Source of the DNA: Polaromonas sp. JS666
GTDB lineage: Bacteria > Pseudomonadota > Gammaproteobacteria > Burkholderiales > Burkholderiaceae_C
Direction: 5' to 3'
Assembly (NCBI RefSeq): GCF_900103405.1
Contig: NZ_FNHX01000011.1
Coordinates: forward strand, 51,001 to 115,000
Length of the DNA: 64,000 bases
Part shown: in pieces, positions 1-8,981 of the stretch
How positions within the stretch are numbered: position 1 is the first letter of the stretch
How the letters are laid out: every line of letters begins with the position of its first letter
Made by a program: the position numbers and the translations under genes
The notes under the pieces: model-generated
What the model was told of the DNA's origin: nothing
Databases searched by the model: none
Seen by the model: the letters and a program-made list of their open reading frames with translations, nothing else

Positions 1-527
1 GCGGTAACGCCGGTGACGGTGTCTTCGACCACGGCGCAGCGTTTGGGGTCCACGCCCAGGGCCGCGGCGGCCGCCAGGTAGACGTCGGGGAAGGGTTTGG
101 AGCGCGGCAGCTCGTGGCCGCTGAAGATGCGGCCCTTGAAGAAGGGCATCAAACCGCATTTCTCCAGCTGCAGCTCGACCTTGAAACGGTCGGCGCCCGA
201 GGCGCAGGCAATGCGGCCGTTGTAAAGCGCATGGACCTTGGCGATGGCCTCGACGGCGCCGTTAATGGCCTTGAGGTCGCGCATCAGGCCCTGGTTGCGG
301 CGCTCGCGGAACTGGACCATCCACTCTTCGGTCACGGGGCTGCCGGTGTTGGCGGCGATCAGCGCGGCTTCGTCCTTGACGGCCTTGCCGACAAAAATGC
401 GCATGCATTCGGCGGGGCTGAGCTTCCAGCCGCGCTCTTCCAGCATGTCGCGCAGCACGCCGTTGGTAATGGGTTCGCTGTCGACCAGCACGCCGTCACA
501 GTCGAATAACACCGCGTCGAATTTCAT
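1..527 (-). CDS. HAD-superfamily phosphatase (5' part; cut by window edge)
   Basis: About 175 N-terminal residues are visible; the gene runs off the left end. The protein opens with the HAD motif I DCDGVLVDSE (nucleophile Asp and acid Asp), followed by a helical cap region and a later Lys in a SKPFPD segment typical of motif III in beta-phosphoglucomutase/phosphoglycolate-phosphatase-like enzymes. It is expected to hydrolyse a small phosphorylated metabolite in the cytoplasm; the substrate cannot be told from sequence. Its ATG overlaps the TGA of the upstream metallophosphoesterase gene (ATGA), so the two are probably translationally coupled as the distal end of a long minus-strand operon. 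The family call is firm, the exact activity is not. Confidence 0.85.
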   Translation of the reverse strand, partial: MKFDAVLFDCDGVLVDSEPITNGVLRDMLEERGWKLSPAECMRIFVGKAVKDEAALIAANTGSPVTEEWMVQFRERRNQGLMRDLKAINGAVEAIAKVHALYNGRIACASGADRFKVELQLEKCGLMPFFKGRIFSGHELPRSKPFPDVYLAAAAALGVDPKRCAVVEDTVTGVT

Positions 528-1417
528 GGTTCCGCTTTCATGTCCAGTTCAGGTTTTGCCGGGGCGGCGAGTGTGAACATCACCCATTCCGGCCGCATAT
601 TGAAGCGCACGGGCAGGATGCTGACGCCCAGGCCGCTGGTGATGTACATGCGATTGTCGCCGTGCTCTATCCAGCCGTAGGCCCAGTCGCGCGGACCGGC
701 GCCGGGCACTATGGGCGCGCCAATGAAAGGCAGGCTGACCTGGCCGCCGTGGGTGTGGGCGGCGACGATGAGGCCGCGCACGAGCGGCAGCTCGAACAGG
801 CTGGCCGGCTCGTGCATGAAGACCAGGGCGTGGGCGCCTTTGGGCACGCCGGCCATGGCGCGCACCGGGTCGGAATGGCCGGTATGGTCGTCGCCCACGC
901 CGACCACCCACAGGGCGGTGCCGGGCAGGGGCGCGGCCTGGTTCTCCAGCACCTGGATGCCGGCGCGCTGGAAGGCGGCGGTGAATTTCGCGCCGTCGTG
1001 CCACCAATCGTGGTTGCCCATGACGGCATAAACGCCCAGCCTGGCCTTGAGCCCGCCCAGCACCTGGGCGATCTCGTCTTCGGGCGTGGCGGCAATCTCG
1101 GGCTGGTAGTCGCGGTCGGCAAGAAAGTCGCCGGGCAGCAGGATGACGTCGGGCTGGGCGGCATTGATCTCGGCCACGATGGCGCGGGCCCGCTCCAGCG
1201 TCATGACGCGCCACAGCGGGCGTTTGCTGAAATGCCAGTCGGAGGCGACGGCCACTTTGAGGCCGGGCGGGCCTTTCCAGTTGGGGACGGTTTCGCTGAT
1301 GTCACGGTGGGCGACCCAGCGCGGCTCGACGATGACGGTCCAGATGCCGAGCAGCAGCATCAACAGCGCCAGCACGGCGGTGGCGCGGCGCCTCCAGGAC
1401 TTCACAGGTTTTGTCAC
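524..1417 (-). CDS. Membrane-anchored metallophosphoesterase (YkuE/YaeI-like)
   Basis: 297 residues. An N-terminal hydrophobic segment (about 12-30) is followed by the calcineurin-type metallophosphoesterase signature in order: SDWH (D60, H62), LLPGDF, MGNHDWW and HTHGGQ. These residues bind a dinuclear metal centre. YkuE/YaeI relatives are membrane-associated phosphodiesterases, some acting on UDP-diacylglucosamine or related lipids; the substrate here is not determinable. It overlaps both neighbours by 4 bp (the zinc-ribbon gene upstream, the HAD gene downstream), so tight co-translation is likely. Confidence 0.88.
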   Translation of the reverse strand: MTKPVKSWRRRATAVLALLMLLLGIWTVIVEPRWVAHRDISETVPNWKGPPGLKVAVASDWHFSKRPLWRVMTLERARAIVAEINAAQPDVILLPGDFLADRDYQPEIAATPEDEIAQVLGGLKARLGVYAVMGNHDWWHDGAKFTAAFQRAGIQVLENQAAPLPGTALWVVGVGDDHTGHSDPVRAMAGVPKGAHALVFMHEPASLFELPLVRGLIVAAHTHGGQVSLPFIGAPIVPGAGPRDWAYGWIEHGDNRMYITSGLGVSILPVRFNMRPEWVMFTLAAPAKPELDMKAEP

Positions 1418-1710
1418 AGGCGGATATCCGGCGACTCGCCGTTCACCACATCCATCACGCCGGTGCTGTGCGGCGACAGGCCGTAGCTGCGCAGGTTTTT
1501 GCGCAGCTCAAGGGGATCGACTTCGTTCCAGGCCAGGCCGCAGTCCATGCAGGCATGTGCATGCGGGTTTTGCAAAAGCACAGGTTTGCCGATCAGCGAG
1601 CGCAGCACGCCGCGCAGGGGATAAAAGCGCCCGGCTTCAAAATTACCCCGCACCACCTTGCGGCTGCTGCAGCGCAGGCAGTACATGCCGCGCACGGTCT
1701 GGTTGAACAT
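1414..1710 (-). CDS. Small zinc-ribbon protein, function unknown
   Basis: 98 residues with two CxxC pairs, CLRC (about 11-14) and CMDC (about 54-57), which should form a zinc ribbon. There is no signal peptide or membrane segment. I do not recognise a named family. It sits between the YchJ-like gene and the metallophosphoesterase, overlapping the latter by 4 bp, so it is probably expressed with them. Two conserved CxxC knuckles and operon position make it a likely real gene; the function is open. Confidence 0.7.
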   Translation of the reverse strand: MFNQTVRGMYCLRCSSRKVVRGNFEAGRFYPLRGVLRSLIGKPVLLQNPHAHACMDCGLAWNEVDPLELRKNLRSYGLSPHSTGVMDVVNGESPDIRL

Positions 1711-1733
1711 GTGCCCTCCCTCTCAGTGATCGG

Positions 1734-2156
1734 CTACTGGATGTCGCCGTCCACATAGTACCAACGGCCCTCCTCGCGGACGAAGCGGCTGCGTTCGTGC
1801 AGCCGCACGGCCGGGCTGCCCGGGCTTTTCTGGCGCGCGACAAATTCGACCTCGGCATGGGTGGCGTCAAGCCGGCGGTGGCTACGCACTTCCAGGCCCA
1901 GCCATTTGGTGCCGGGATCAAAGTCAATGGACGCCGGCCTGTGGCTGGCATGCCAGGTGGCGAGCAGGTAATCGGCACGCTCGGCCACAAAGGCGGCGTA
2001 GCGCGAGCGCATCAGCGACTCGGCGTCGGGCGCGGGTGTAGCGTCAAAGTGGTCGAGGTAGCGGCCGCAGCACTGGGCATAGGCCAGGGGCCGTTTGCCG
2101 GCCTGGCGGCCGCAGGGGCAGGCTTGGGCGGCTGTGGGCTGGGGCATTTGCGCCAT
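1734..2156 (-). CDS. YchJ family protein (UPF0225, SEC-C motif)
   Basis: 140 residues from the ATG at 2156, which overlaps the rhodanese stop (ATGA) and is preferred over a longer in-frame extension that would run into the rhodanese gene. The N-terminus carries the cysteine-rich SEC-C-like motif (CPCGR ... YAQCCGRYL) that binds zinc. The body matches the YchJ/UPF0225 pattern (SLMRSRYAAF, LLATWHASHRP, EFVARQKS, HERSRFVREEGRWYYVDG), an NTF2-like fold. The biochemical role of this widespread family is not established. Confidence 0.88.
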   Translation of the reverse strand: MAQMPQPTAAQACPCGRQAGKRPLAYAQCCGRYLDHFDATPAPDAESLMRSRYAAFVAERADYLLATWHASHRPASIDFDPGTKWLGLEVRSHRRLDATHAEVEFVARQKSPGSPAVRLHERSRFVREEGRWYYVDGDIQ

Positions 2157-2569
2157 CAGCCCTTTTTGGCCTTGCGCTCTTCCAGTGTCTCCGTGGGCGC
2201 GCCCTGCTTGACCCATTCGGCATAACCGCCGTCGATGTGGGCGACATTGCGCATACCCATGTCCTGCAGGGTTTTGGCGGCCAGGGCGCTTCGCCAACCC
2301 GCGCCGCAGAACAGGATGAACTCCTTGCCCTCATCGGCGAACAGGGGCTTGTGGTAGGGCGAGGCCGGGTCCACCCAGAACTCGAGCATGCCGCGCGGCG
2401 CGTGGTAGCTGCCGACGACGGTGCCGGCGCTGAGTTCACGCACGTCGCGGATGTCGACGATCTGCACATTCGGGTCCTTGAGGCGCGCCTTGACTTCGCC
2501 CACGCTGTAAGTCTTGACCTGGGCCATGGCCTCGTCGACCAGGGCGCGGAATCCTTTGGTGATGGGCAT
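2156..2569 (-). CDS. Rhodanese-like sulfurtransferase
   Basis: 137 residues, one rhodanese domain. The active-site loop reads FCGAGWRSA, with the Cys that would carry a persulfide; the CH2A-type IVDIRDVRE motif lies near residue 36. Single-domain rhodaneses move sulfane sulfur to thiophilic acceptors; the physiological partner is unknown. It starts 12 bp after the acyl-CoA dehydrogenase stop and overlaps the ychJ-like start, consistent with one transcript. Confidence 0.88.
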   Translation of the reverse strand: MPITKGFRALVDEAMAQVKTYSVGEVKARLKDPNVQIVDIRDVRELSAGTVVGSYHAPRGMLEFWVDPASPYHKPLFADEGKEFILFCGAGWRSALAAKTLQDMGMRNVAHIDGGYAEWVKQGAPTETLEERKAKKG

Positions 2570-2581
2570 CTCTTTATCTCC

Positions 2582-3712
2582 TCAGGCCAGGGCGCGCTGG
2601 ATGATGATTTTTTGCACGTCGGAGGTGCCTTCGTAGATCTGGCAGACCCGCACGTCGCGGTAAATGCGTTCAACGGGGAAGTCGTTCACATAGCCATAAC
2701 CGCCCAGGGTCTGGATGGCCACGCTGCAGACCTGTTCGGCCATTTCGCTGGCAAACAGCTTGGCCATGGCGGCTTCCTTGAGGCAAGGCAGGCCGGCATC
2801 GCGCAGGCTGGCGGCATGCCAGATCAGCTGGCGCGCGGCTTCGATTTTGGTGGCGCATTCGGCCAGGCGAAAACCCACGGCCTGGTGGTTGAAGATGGCG
2901 GTGCCGAAGCTTTGGCGCTCTTTGGCGTAGTCGAGTGCGAACTCAAATGCGCTGCGCGCCATGCCCACGCTTTGCGCGGCGATGCCTATGCGCCCGCCTT
3001 CGAGCGCGCCCAGGGCGATCTTGTAGCCCTCGCCTTCGCTGCCGATCAGGTTTTCGGCCGGGATGCGGCAGTTGTCAAAATTGATCTGCGCGGTGTCGCT
3101 GGAATGCTGGCCCAGCTTGTCTTCCAGCCGCGCGACCACATAACCGGGTGCGCTGGTGGGCACGATAAAGGCGCTCATGCCTTTTTTGCCGGCGCCCTTG
3201 TCGGTGACGGCGATGACGATGGCGGCGTGGCCGTTCTTTCCGCTGGTGATGAACTGCTTGACGCCGTTGAGCACATACTCGTCGCCCTGCTTGACGGCCG
3301 TGGTGCGCAGCGAAGACGCATCGCTGCCGACATGCGGCTCGGTCAGGCAGAAGACGCCCAGCATTTCGCCTTGCGCGAGTTTTGCCAGCCACTGCTTTTT
3401 CTGCTGGGCATTGCCGTAACGCATCAGGATGGCATTGACGGGACAGTTGGTGACGCTGATGGCGGTGCTGGTGCCGCCGTCGCCGGCGGCGATTTCTTCA
3501 AGTACCAGGGCCAGCGTGAGGTAGTCAAGGTTGGCGCCGCCGAACTCTTCAGGCACACAAATGCCGTAGGCACCCAGCGCGGCCAGGCCTTTGTGGGCTT
3601 CGACGGGGAAGTGGTGCTCCTTGTCCCAGCGCGCGGCATGGGGCCAGAGTTCTTCTTTGGCGAACGCGCGGACAGCGTCGCGGATCATTTCCTGGTCCTG
3701 GTTGAGCAGCAT
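2582..3712 (-). CDS. Acyl-CoA dehydrogenase
   Basis: 376 residues, full length for the family. FAD-dependent alpha,beta-dehydrogenation of an acyl-CoA. Visible signatures are the FAD-binding CLTEPHVGSDASS and QFITSGKNG segments, the helix with YAKERQSFG, and the C-terminal IYEGTSDVQ whose Glu is the usual catalytic base of short/branched-chain members. Its position in a cluster with isovaleryl-CoA dehydrogenase and a thiolase suggests short- or branched-chain acyl-CoA oxidation in the cytoplasm; chain length is not resolved by sequence. Confidence 0.93.
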   Translation of the reverse strand: MLLNQDQEMIRDAVRAFAKEELWPHAARWDKEHHFPVEAHKGLAALGAYGICVPEEFGGANLDYLTLALVLEEIAAGDGGTSTAISVTNCPVNAILMRYGNAQQKKQWLAKLAQGEMLGVFCLTEPHVGSDASSLRTTAVKQGDEYVLNGVKQFITSGKNGHAAIVIAVTDKGAGKKGMSAFIVPTSAPGYVVARLEDKLGQHSSDTAQINFDNCRIPAENLIGSEGEGYKIALGALEGGRIGIAAQSVGMARSAFEFALDYAKERQSFGTAIFNHQAVGFRLAECATKIEAARQLIWHAASLRDAGLPCLKEAAMAKLFASEMAEQVCSVAIQTLGGYGYVNDFPVERIYRDVRVCQIYEGTSDVQKIIIQRALA

Positions 3713-3722
3713 GTTTTTACCT

Positions 3723-4445
3723 TTAGGGGCCCTTGACGGGCTTGAACCGGTTACCGTCGAGCCGGAAGCGGCGTGAGGTCACCAGCAGTTTTTCTTTGGG
3801 GGATCCACCGAGCTGGGTCGTGACCTCGACCATCTCAACGGGCTTCAATCCGTAACCTCCCAGCAACTGGAACTGCACATGCGTCTGTTCGCAGGGCTTG
3901 GCTGACGGGGAAGTCTCCCCGCAAGCGCCCAGGTTGTTGCCGAACTCGGCTTTGTGCAGGACCTGCATATTCCAGCCCTTAAAGCGGACCAGCGCATGGA
4001 TGAAGTCTTCGGTACCCTGGCCTGAGCCAGAGTTCTCCAGCAAAGAGAACTCGCCATAGTGACCGGCGACATAACGCGAGCCAAGTGACTGGCTGTAGTC
4101 AAGTTCCCTGGCTTGCTTCAAGGCCGGGCGATACAAAAAAGTACCCGAAGAATAATTACGTCCGCGTTGCGGGAACCATACCGAAACAAGAAAGGCCGTC
4201 TCGGTTTTCCCGACCATGACGTCATGCATGCCCCGAATCCCCAGGGTCTCATCCTTGTTGGTGCGGTCCTTCAGGCCCCCGCGCATCGCGGTCAGGAGTT
4301 CTTGCTCATTGGGCCAGGGGGGAACAGGGTCAGGTGCGGCGAAAGCCGAAGCAGCCGAAGTAGCCGCACCGACCGCGATCAGCCCGATCGCGAATGCACG
4401 GCGCACACCCGCGGCGAAACGGTTGTCATGACCCATGGGCACCAT
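3723..4445 (-). CDS. Hypothetical secreted protein
   Basis: About 240 residues with a signal peptide-like start (positive residues, then FAIGLIAVGAATSAASAFA and probable cleavage before APDPVPP). The mature part has two cysteines about nine residues apart (ACGETSPSAKPCEQ), perhaps a disulfide. I do not recognise the family. The ATG at 4445 has an AGG Shine-Dalgarno core about 6 nt upstream; a GTG 12 nt further upstream and an ATG 9 nt downstream are alternatives. It lies between the SDR and acyl-CoA dehydrogenase genes, in the same direction. Confidence 0.65.
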   Translation of the reverse strand: MVPMGHDNRFAAGVRRAFAIGLIAVGAATSAASAFAAPDPVPPWPNEQELLTAMRGGLKDRTNKDETLGIRGMHDVMVGKTETAFLVSVWFPQRGRNYSSGTFLYRPALKQARELDYSQSLGSRYVAGHYGEFSLLENSGSGQGTEDFIHALVRFKGWNMQVLHKAEFGNNLGACGETSPSAKPCEQTHVQFQLLGGYGLKPVEMVEVTTQLGGSPKEKLLVTSRRFRLDGNRFKPVKGP

Positions 4446-4453
4446 GCTGCACC

Positions 4454-5128
4454 TCACCAGGATTTAAACGGCACGCCGTCGTAGTTGAGAAAAGCGCCCT
4501 TGTGTTCAGGCGTGAGCCCGGCCAGCGCGGCGCGCATGGCGGTGACACTTTGGACGGTGGTGAGCGGCGCGCCGCTGCCGCCCATGTCGGTCTGCACCCA
4601 GCCGGGCGACAGGGCGACCATGATGGCCTTGGGGTAGTCGTGCTGGGCCGAGGCGACCACCATATTGAGGGCCGCCTTGCTGGCGCGGTAGACCCAGCCG
4701 CGGCTGCTGTCGACGCCGTCCATCTTGGCCATGGCGCTGCTGATAAACGCAAAACGCCCACCGCCGCCGCGCACCGCTTCGACCAAGGGCGCGACCTGCG
4801 GAATGGCCTGCATGGCGCCCAGCACATTGGTGTGCATGGCATGGTCAAAGGCCTCGCGTGTGGGCGGGGCCAGTGCGTCGCCGTGCGGAAAGACACCGGC
4901 CACATAGAGGGCGATGTCGATTTCCTCGCCGTCGAGCAGCCAGGCCAGGCCGCTGATGCTGGTGGGCTGGGCCACATCCACGCGCAAGGCCTTGGCGCCC
5001 AGGCCCTTGAGGCGCTGCAGGCCCTCATCGTCGCGCGCGGTGGCAATGACCTGCGCGCCTTCCGCCAGGTACTGGCGGGCGAATTCAAGCCCTATGCCGC
5101 GCGATGCGCCTATGACAAGGACCTTCAT
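4454..5128 (-). CDS. Short-chain dehydrogenase/reductase
   Basis: 224 residues. Classical Rossmann SDR: GASRGIG nucleotide-binding loop at residues 7-13, YVAG in place of NNAG, a Ser in FISSAMAKMD and the catalytic YRASK. Length and the divergent NNAG motif resemble the CsgA/sniffer-like SDR group. It should reduce or oxidise a small carbonyl or alcohol with NAD(P)(H); the substrate is not inferable. It ends 8 bp before the secreted-protein gene and begins 6 bp after the thiolase stop. Confidence 0.88.
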   Translation of the reverse strand: MKVLVIGASRGIGLEFARQYLAEGAQVIATARDDEGLQRLKGLGAKALRVDVAQPTSISGLAWLLDGEEIDIALYVAGVFPHGDALAPPTREAFDHAMHTNVLGAMQAIPQVAPLVEAVRGGGGRFAFISSAMAKMDGVDSSRGWVYRASKAALNMVVASAQHDYPKAIMVALSPGWVQTDMGGSGAPLTTVQSVTAMRAALAGLTPEHKGAFLNYDGVPFKSW

Positions 5129-5134
5129 CGTGGT

Positions 5135-6316
5135 TCAGACCAATTCAATGGCCAGCGCCGTGCCTTCACCACCGCCTATGCACAGCGTGGCGATGCCTTT
5201 TTTCAGGCCGCGCGCCTTGAGCGCGTGGATCAACGTGACGATGATGCGGGCGCCCGATGCGCCGATCGGGTGGCCCAGTGCGCAGGCGCCGCCGTTGACG
5301 TTGACGATGTCGTGGCTGATGCCGAGCTCTTTCATCGCGGCCATGGGCACGACGGCGAAAGCTTCGTTGACTTCCCAGAGGTCCACGTCCTTGACGCTCC
5401 AGCCGATTTTTTTGAGCAGCTTGTTGACGGCGCCTACCGGTGCGGTGGTGAACCACTCGGGCTGCTGTGCGAAGGTGGCATGGCCGACGATGCGGGCGAT
5501 GGGCTTGGCACCCAGTTCTTTGGCCGTCGATTCGCGGGCCAGCACCAGGGCGGCTGCGCCGTCGTTAATGGAGGAGCTGGAGGCGGCGGTGATGGTGCCG
5601 TCTTTCTTGAAGGCGGGCTTGAGCGTGGGGATCTTGTCGAGCTTGACCTTGCCCGGGCCTTCGTCGATGGAGATCACCGTGTCGCCGCTGCGGCCCTTGA
5701 CGGTGACGGGGGTGATCTCGGCCTTGAAGGCGCCGGACTCGGTGGCGGCCTTGGCGCGGTTGACGCTGGCGGTGGCGAAGGCGTCCTGCGCTTCGCGAGT
5801 GAAGCTGTATTTTTCGGCGCACTGCTCGCCGAAAGTGCCCATGGCGCGGCCGGGTTCGTAGGCGTCTTCCAGGCCGTCCAGCATCATGTGGTCATAGATG
5901 CGGTCGTGGCCTATACGGATGCCGCTGCGGCCCTTGAGCAGCAGGTGGGGTGCGTTGGTCATGCTTTCCATGCCGCCCGAGACCATGACGTCGCGGCTGC
6001 CGGCGACGAGCTGGTCGTGGGCCAGCATGGTGGCTTCCATGCCGGAGCCGCACATCTTGGAGAGCGTGACCGCACCCACGCTGGCGGGCAGGCCGCCCTT
6101 GAAGCCGGCCTGGCGCGCCGGGGCCTGGCCCTGGCCGGCCATCAGGCAGTTGCCGAACAGCACTTCGTCGACCTTCTCAGGCGCGATGCCGGCGCGCTCA
6201 ATGGCGGCCTTGATGGCGGCGCCGCCCAGGTCGTGGGCCGAGAGGCTGCTGAAGTCGCCCTGGAAGCCGCCCATGGGGGTGCGGGCCGCGCCGAGGATAA
6301 CGATGGAGTCAGACAT
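5135..6316 (-). CDS. Acetyl-CoA C-acetyltransferase (thiolase)
   Basis: 393 residues, the standard length for thiolase II. Signature elements are all present: the nucleophile Cys in SKMCGSGMEA, the VNEAFA motif, NVNGGACALGHPIGASGAR with the active-site His, and the C-terminal Cys in ATLCIGGGEGTA. It interconverts two acetyl-CoA and acetoacetyl-CoA, or cleaves acetoacetyl-CoA from leucine or fatty acid breakdown. Its placement downstream of isovaleryl-CoA dehydrogenase favours the degradative direction, since leucine yields acetoacetate. PhaA-like biosynthetic use is equally possible from sequence. Confidence 0.94.
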   Translation of the reverse strand: MSDSIVILGAARTPMGGFQGDFSSLSAHDLGGAAIKAAIERAGIAPEKVDEVLFGNCLMAGQGQAPARQAGFKGGLPASVGAVTLSKMCGSGMEATMLAHDQLVAGSRDVMVSGGMESMTNAPHLLLKGRSGIRIGHDRIYDHMMLDGLEDAYEPGRAMGTFGEQCAEKYSFTREAQDAFATASVNRAKAATESGAFKAEITPVTVKGRSGDTVISIDEGPGKVKLDKIPTLKPAFKKDGTITAASSSSINDGAAALVLARESTAKELGAKPIARIVGHATFAQQPEWFTTAPVGAVNKLLKKIGWSVKDVDLWEVNEAFAVVPMAAMKELGISHDIVNVNGGACALGHPIGASGARIIVTLIHALKARGLKKGIATLCIGGGEGTALAIELV

Positions 6317-6345
6317 GAGGGAGTCCTTTCAGGTTGGGTGTGTGT

Positions 6346-8223
6346 TTAAGGGGTCAGGCCGCTAAGGCCTGTTAAAGCCGGTTCGGGCGGCAGCTGCGTC
6401 AGCACTTCGTCATGGGCTTCGCCGGGGCTGTGCAGCGCGATAAAGCGCTTTTCGCGCTCGTAGGGGAAAACGTCGTGCACATGGCCGGCCTGGATGCGTG
6501 CCTGGTGTTTTTGCCAGAAGTCGGCGTCCAGCAGGTTGGCGTGGTGTTTCATGAAGACCTCGCGCACCGCGTCATTGCCGAGCAGGAAGGGCTCGAAGGT
6601 TTCGGGGAACACGTCCTTGGGGCCGACGGAGTACCAGACCTCACCGCTCATCTCGTCTTCCTCGTTGCGGGCGGCGGGCACCTTGCGGAAGTTGCAGTCG
6701 GTGATGTATTCGATCTCGTCGTAGTCGTAGAACACGACCTTGCCGTGGCGCGTGATGCCGAAGTTCTTCCAGAGCATGTCGCCGGGGAAGATGTTGGCGG
6801 CCACCAGGTCCTTGATGGCGTTGCCGTACTCGACGACGGCGCGCTCTATCTGGTCCTTGGCGGCGGGCTCGTTGACGCCGGCGTCGAAGGCTTCCTGCAG
6901 GTAGATGTTCAGCGGGATCATGCGGCGCTCGATGTAGACGTGCTTGATGATGACCTCGGTCTGGCCGTCGCCGTCGCGGTCGCTGATCTCGAGCTGGCTG
7001 GGCGCGAATTTTTCGATCTCGGCGATGAGCTCGTCGTCGAAGCGGTCGCGCGGGAAGGCGACCTCGCTGTATTCCTGGGTGTCGGCCATGCGGCCCACGC
7101 GGTCGTGCTGCTTGACCAGCAGGTACTTGCCCTTGATCTGCTCGCGCGTGGTGTCTTTCTGCGGCGGATAGTAGTCTTTGATGACCTTGAAGACGTAGGG
7201 GAAGGACGGCAGGTCGAACACCAGCATGACCATGCCCTTGATGCCGGGCGCGATGCGGAACTTGTCGGTGGAGTGCCGCAGGTGATAAAGGAAGTCGCGG
7301 TAGAACAGCGTCTTGCCCTGCTTGGCCAGGCCCAGCGCGTTGTAGATTTCGGCGCGCGGCATGTGCGGCATCATGCTGCGCAGAAACTGCACATAGGCCG
7401 AGGGAATGCCCATGTCGACCATGAAGTAGGCGCGCGCGAAGCTGAAAAGAATCAGCAAATCGTCTTCGCCGAACAGCGCCGCATCTATGACCAGCTTCCC
7501 GGCCTTGTTGTGCAGCACCGGCAGCGCGAAGGGCACTTCGTTGAAGCCGTTGATGATCTTGCCGACGACGTAAGCGCCCTTGTTGCGAAAGAACAGGCTG
7601 GTCAGGACCTGGATCTGGAAGTTGGCGCGCAGCTTGACGTCGGCAAAGCGCTCGCTGATGGCCTCGAGCACATAGCCGGCATCGCGCTCCAGGTCGTCAA
7701 ACGGCAGGCGCAGGTCGAAGTCGCGCACCAGCTGCAGCAGCACATCGCGCATGTTGTCGCGCGTGGGGTAGTAGGCACGGTAGGTGGGCTGGGCGGTGGG
7801 CTCTTCGTTTTCGATGTACTCGGTGCTGACGGCCGGGCGCACGAAGATGAAGTCGTTCTGGAAGTAGCTGCGGTGCAGTATCTTGGTGGTGACCGAGTTG
7901 AAAAAGGTCTCGGCGAGTTCGGGCTGGTGGTGGTTAACCAGCAGGCCTATGTAGTGGAGCTTGACCTGCTGCCAGACATCCATGGGCTGCTCGCCGGCCT
8001 TGAACTCGCGCTCCAGCCGGGTGGAGGCTTCGCGCACGCGCAGGTCGTAGAACTCGATGCGCTCGCGCTGGGCGCGCTGCTGGCCGTGCCAGTCGGCCGT
8101 TTCAAAGCGGTGCTTGGCGCGCGCGGATTCGGTGCGGAACAGCTGGTAGTGGCGGTTGAAGCCGTCCATCATCGCCTTGGCGATGTCGTAGGCGATGCTC
8201 GAGTCCAGGCGCTGGGGGAACAT
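6346..8223 (-). CDS. aceK: Isocitrate dehydrogenase kinase/phosphatase
   Basis: 625 residues, slightly longer than the roughly 580 of the E. coli enzyme. The characteristic N-terminus (IAYDIAKAMMDGFNRHYQLF), the ATP-binding region around FRIAPGIKGMVMLVF and the catalytic stretch FPGDMLWKNFGITRHGKV followed by YDYDEI are all recognisable. AceK phosphorylates and inactivates isocitrate dehydrogenase during growth on acetate-yielding substrates, diverting carbon into the glyoxylate bypass, and reverses this on demand. Location in an operon that produces acetyl-CoA rather than beside aceA/aceB is a sensible regulatory arrangement. Confidence 0.96.
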   Translation of the reverse strand: MFPQRLDSSIAYDIAKAMMDGFNRHYQLFRTESARAKHRFETADWHGQQRAQRERIEFYDLRVREASTRLEREFKAGEQPMDVWQQVKLHYIGLLVNHHQPELAETFFNSVTTKILHRSYFQNDFIFVRPAVSTEYIENEEPTAQPTYRAYYPTRDNMRDVLLQLVRDFDLRLPFDDLERDAGYVLEAISERFADVKLRANFQIQVLTSLFFRNKGAYVVGKIINGFNEVPFALPVLHNKAGKLVIDAALFGEDDLLILFSFARAYFMVDMGIPSAYVQFLRSMMPHMPRAEIYNALGLAKQGKTLFYRDFLYHLRHSTDKFRIAPGIKGMVMLVFDLPSFPYVFKVIKDYYPPQKDTTREQIKGKYLLVKQHDRVGRMADTQEYSEVAFPRDRFDDELIAEIEKFAPSQLEISDRDGDGQTEVIIKHVYIERRMIPLNIYLQEAFDAGVNEPAAKDQIERAVVEYGNAIKDLVAANIFPGDMLWKNFGITRHGKVVFYDYDEIEYITDCNFRKVPAARNEEDEMSGEVWYSVGPKDVFPETFEPFLLGNDAVREVFMKHHANLLDADFWQKHQARIQAGHVHDVFPYEREKRFIALHSPGEAHDEVLTQLPPEPALTGLSGLTP

Positions 8224-8238
8224 GGCGGCCGGCCTTTG

Positions 8239-8931
8239 TTAGACCAGTTGCTGCTGCGTGCCGCCGCCCACGCGGGCCATCCACACGTCCCAGACGCGGT
8301 CTATGGCCTTGCTGTAGAGCATGTCGAGCTGCTCGGGCCCGGCGACGCTCATCTGCAAGTCCTGCAGCAGGCCGTCGTGCACGCCGAAGGCCCAGCCATG
8401 CACGGTGACCTCCTGGCCGCGCGCCCAGGCGTCGACCATGACGGTGCTGACCGAGACGTTGACGACCTGCTCGATGACGTTGATGTCGCACAGGGCCTGG
8501 GCGCGCACGTCCTCGGGCAGGCTGTCGAGCAGCTGGCGGTGGCGATGCCGCACGTCCTGGATGTGGCGCAGCCAGTTGTCGGCGAGACCAATGCGTGCGC
8601 CTTCGAGTGCGGCCTGCACGCCGGAGCAGCCATAGTGGCCGACGACCATGATGTCTTTCACCTTGAGGCGCTCGACGGCGAACTGGATGGCCGAGAGCGC
8701 GTTGAGGTCGGAGTGCACGACGATGTTGGCGACGTTGCGGTGCACGAATACCTCGCCGGGCTCCAGGCCCGTGATCTGGTTGGCGGGTACGCGGCTGTCG
8801 GAGCAGCCTATCCACATGTACCTGGGCGTCTGCTGCTTCACCAGGCCGGTGAAGAAGCCGGGCCGTTCGGCCTCCATCTGCGCGGCCCAGGCACGGTTAT
8901 GGGCAAAAAGGTCTTGGAGAGAGGTGGTCAT
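8239..8931 (-). CDS. can: Beta-class carbonic anhydrase
   Basis: 230 residues from the ATG at 8931. Zinc ligands are visible as CSDSR (Cys, with the Asp-Arg dyad) and the HYGCSG pair (His and Cys). It interconverts CO2 and bicarbonate in the cytoplasm. Bicarbonate is the co-substrate of methylcrotonyl-CoA carboxylase, the step after isovaleryl-CoA dehydrogenase, which explains why this gene lies in the same series; the carboxylase genes themselves are not in the window. A longer in-frame start exists but lacks family support. Confidence 0.95.
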   Translation of the reverse strand: MTTSLQDLFAHNRAWAAQMEAERPGFFTGLVKQQTPRYMWIGCSDSRVPANQITGLEPGEVFVHRNVANIVVHSDLNALSAIQFAVERLKVKDIMVVGHYGCSGVQAALEGARIGLADNWLRHIQDVRHRHRQLLDSLPEDVRAQALCDINVIEQVVNVSVSTVMVDAWARGQEVTVHGWAFGVHDGLLQDLQMSVAGPEQLDMLYSKAIDRVWDVWMARVGGGTQQQLV

Positions 8932-8981
8932 GGGGGTATTTTCACCTGCCGGCGGGAATGCCGTCCGGGAGGCGGCTGAAA

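Noticed and set aside
6412..8979. 855-residue plus-strand ORF opposite aceK and can
   Set aside because: It mirrors two well-recognised minus-strand genes and has Val/Asp/His/Gly-rich low-information sequence typical of antisense reading in GC-rich DNA.
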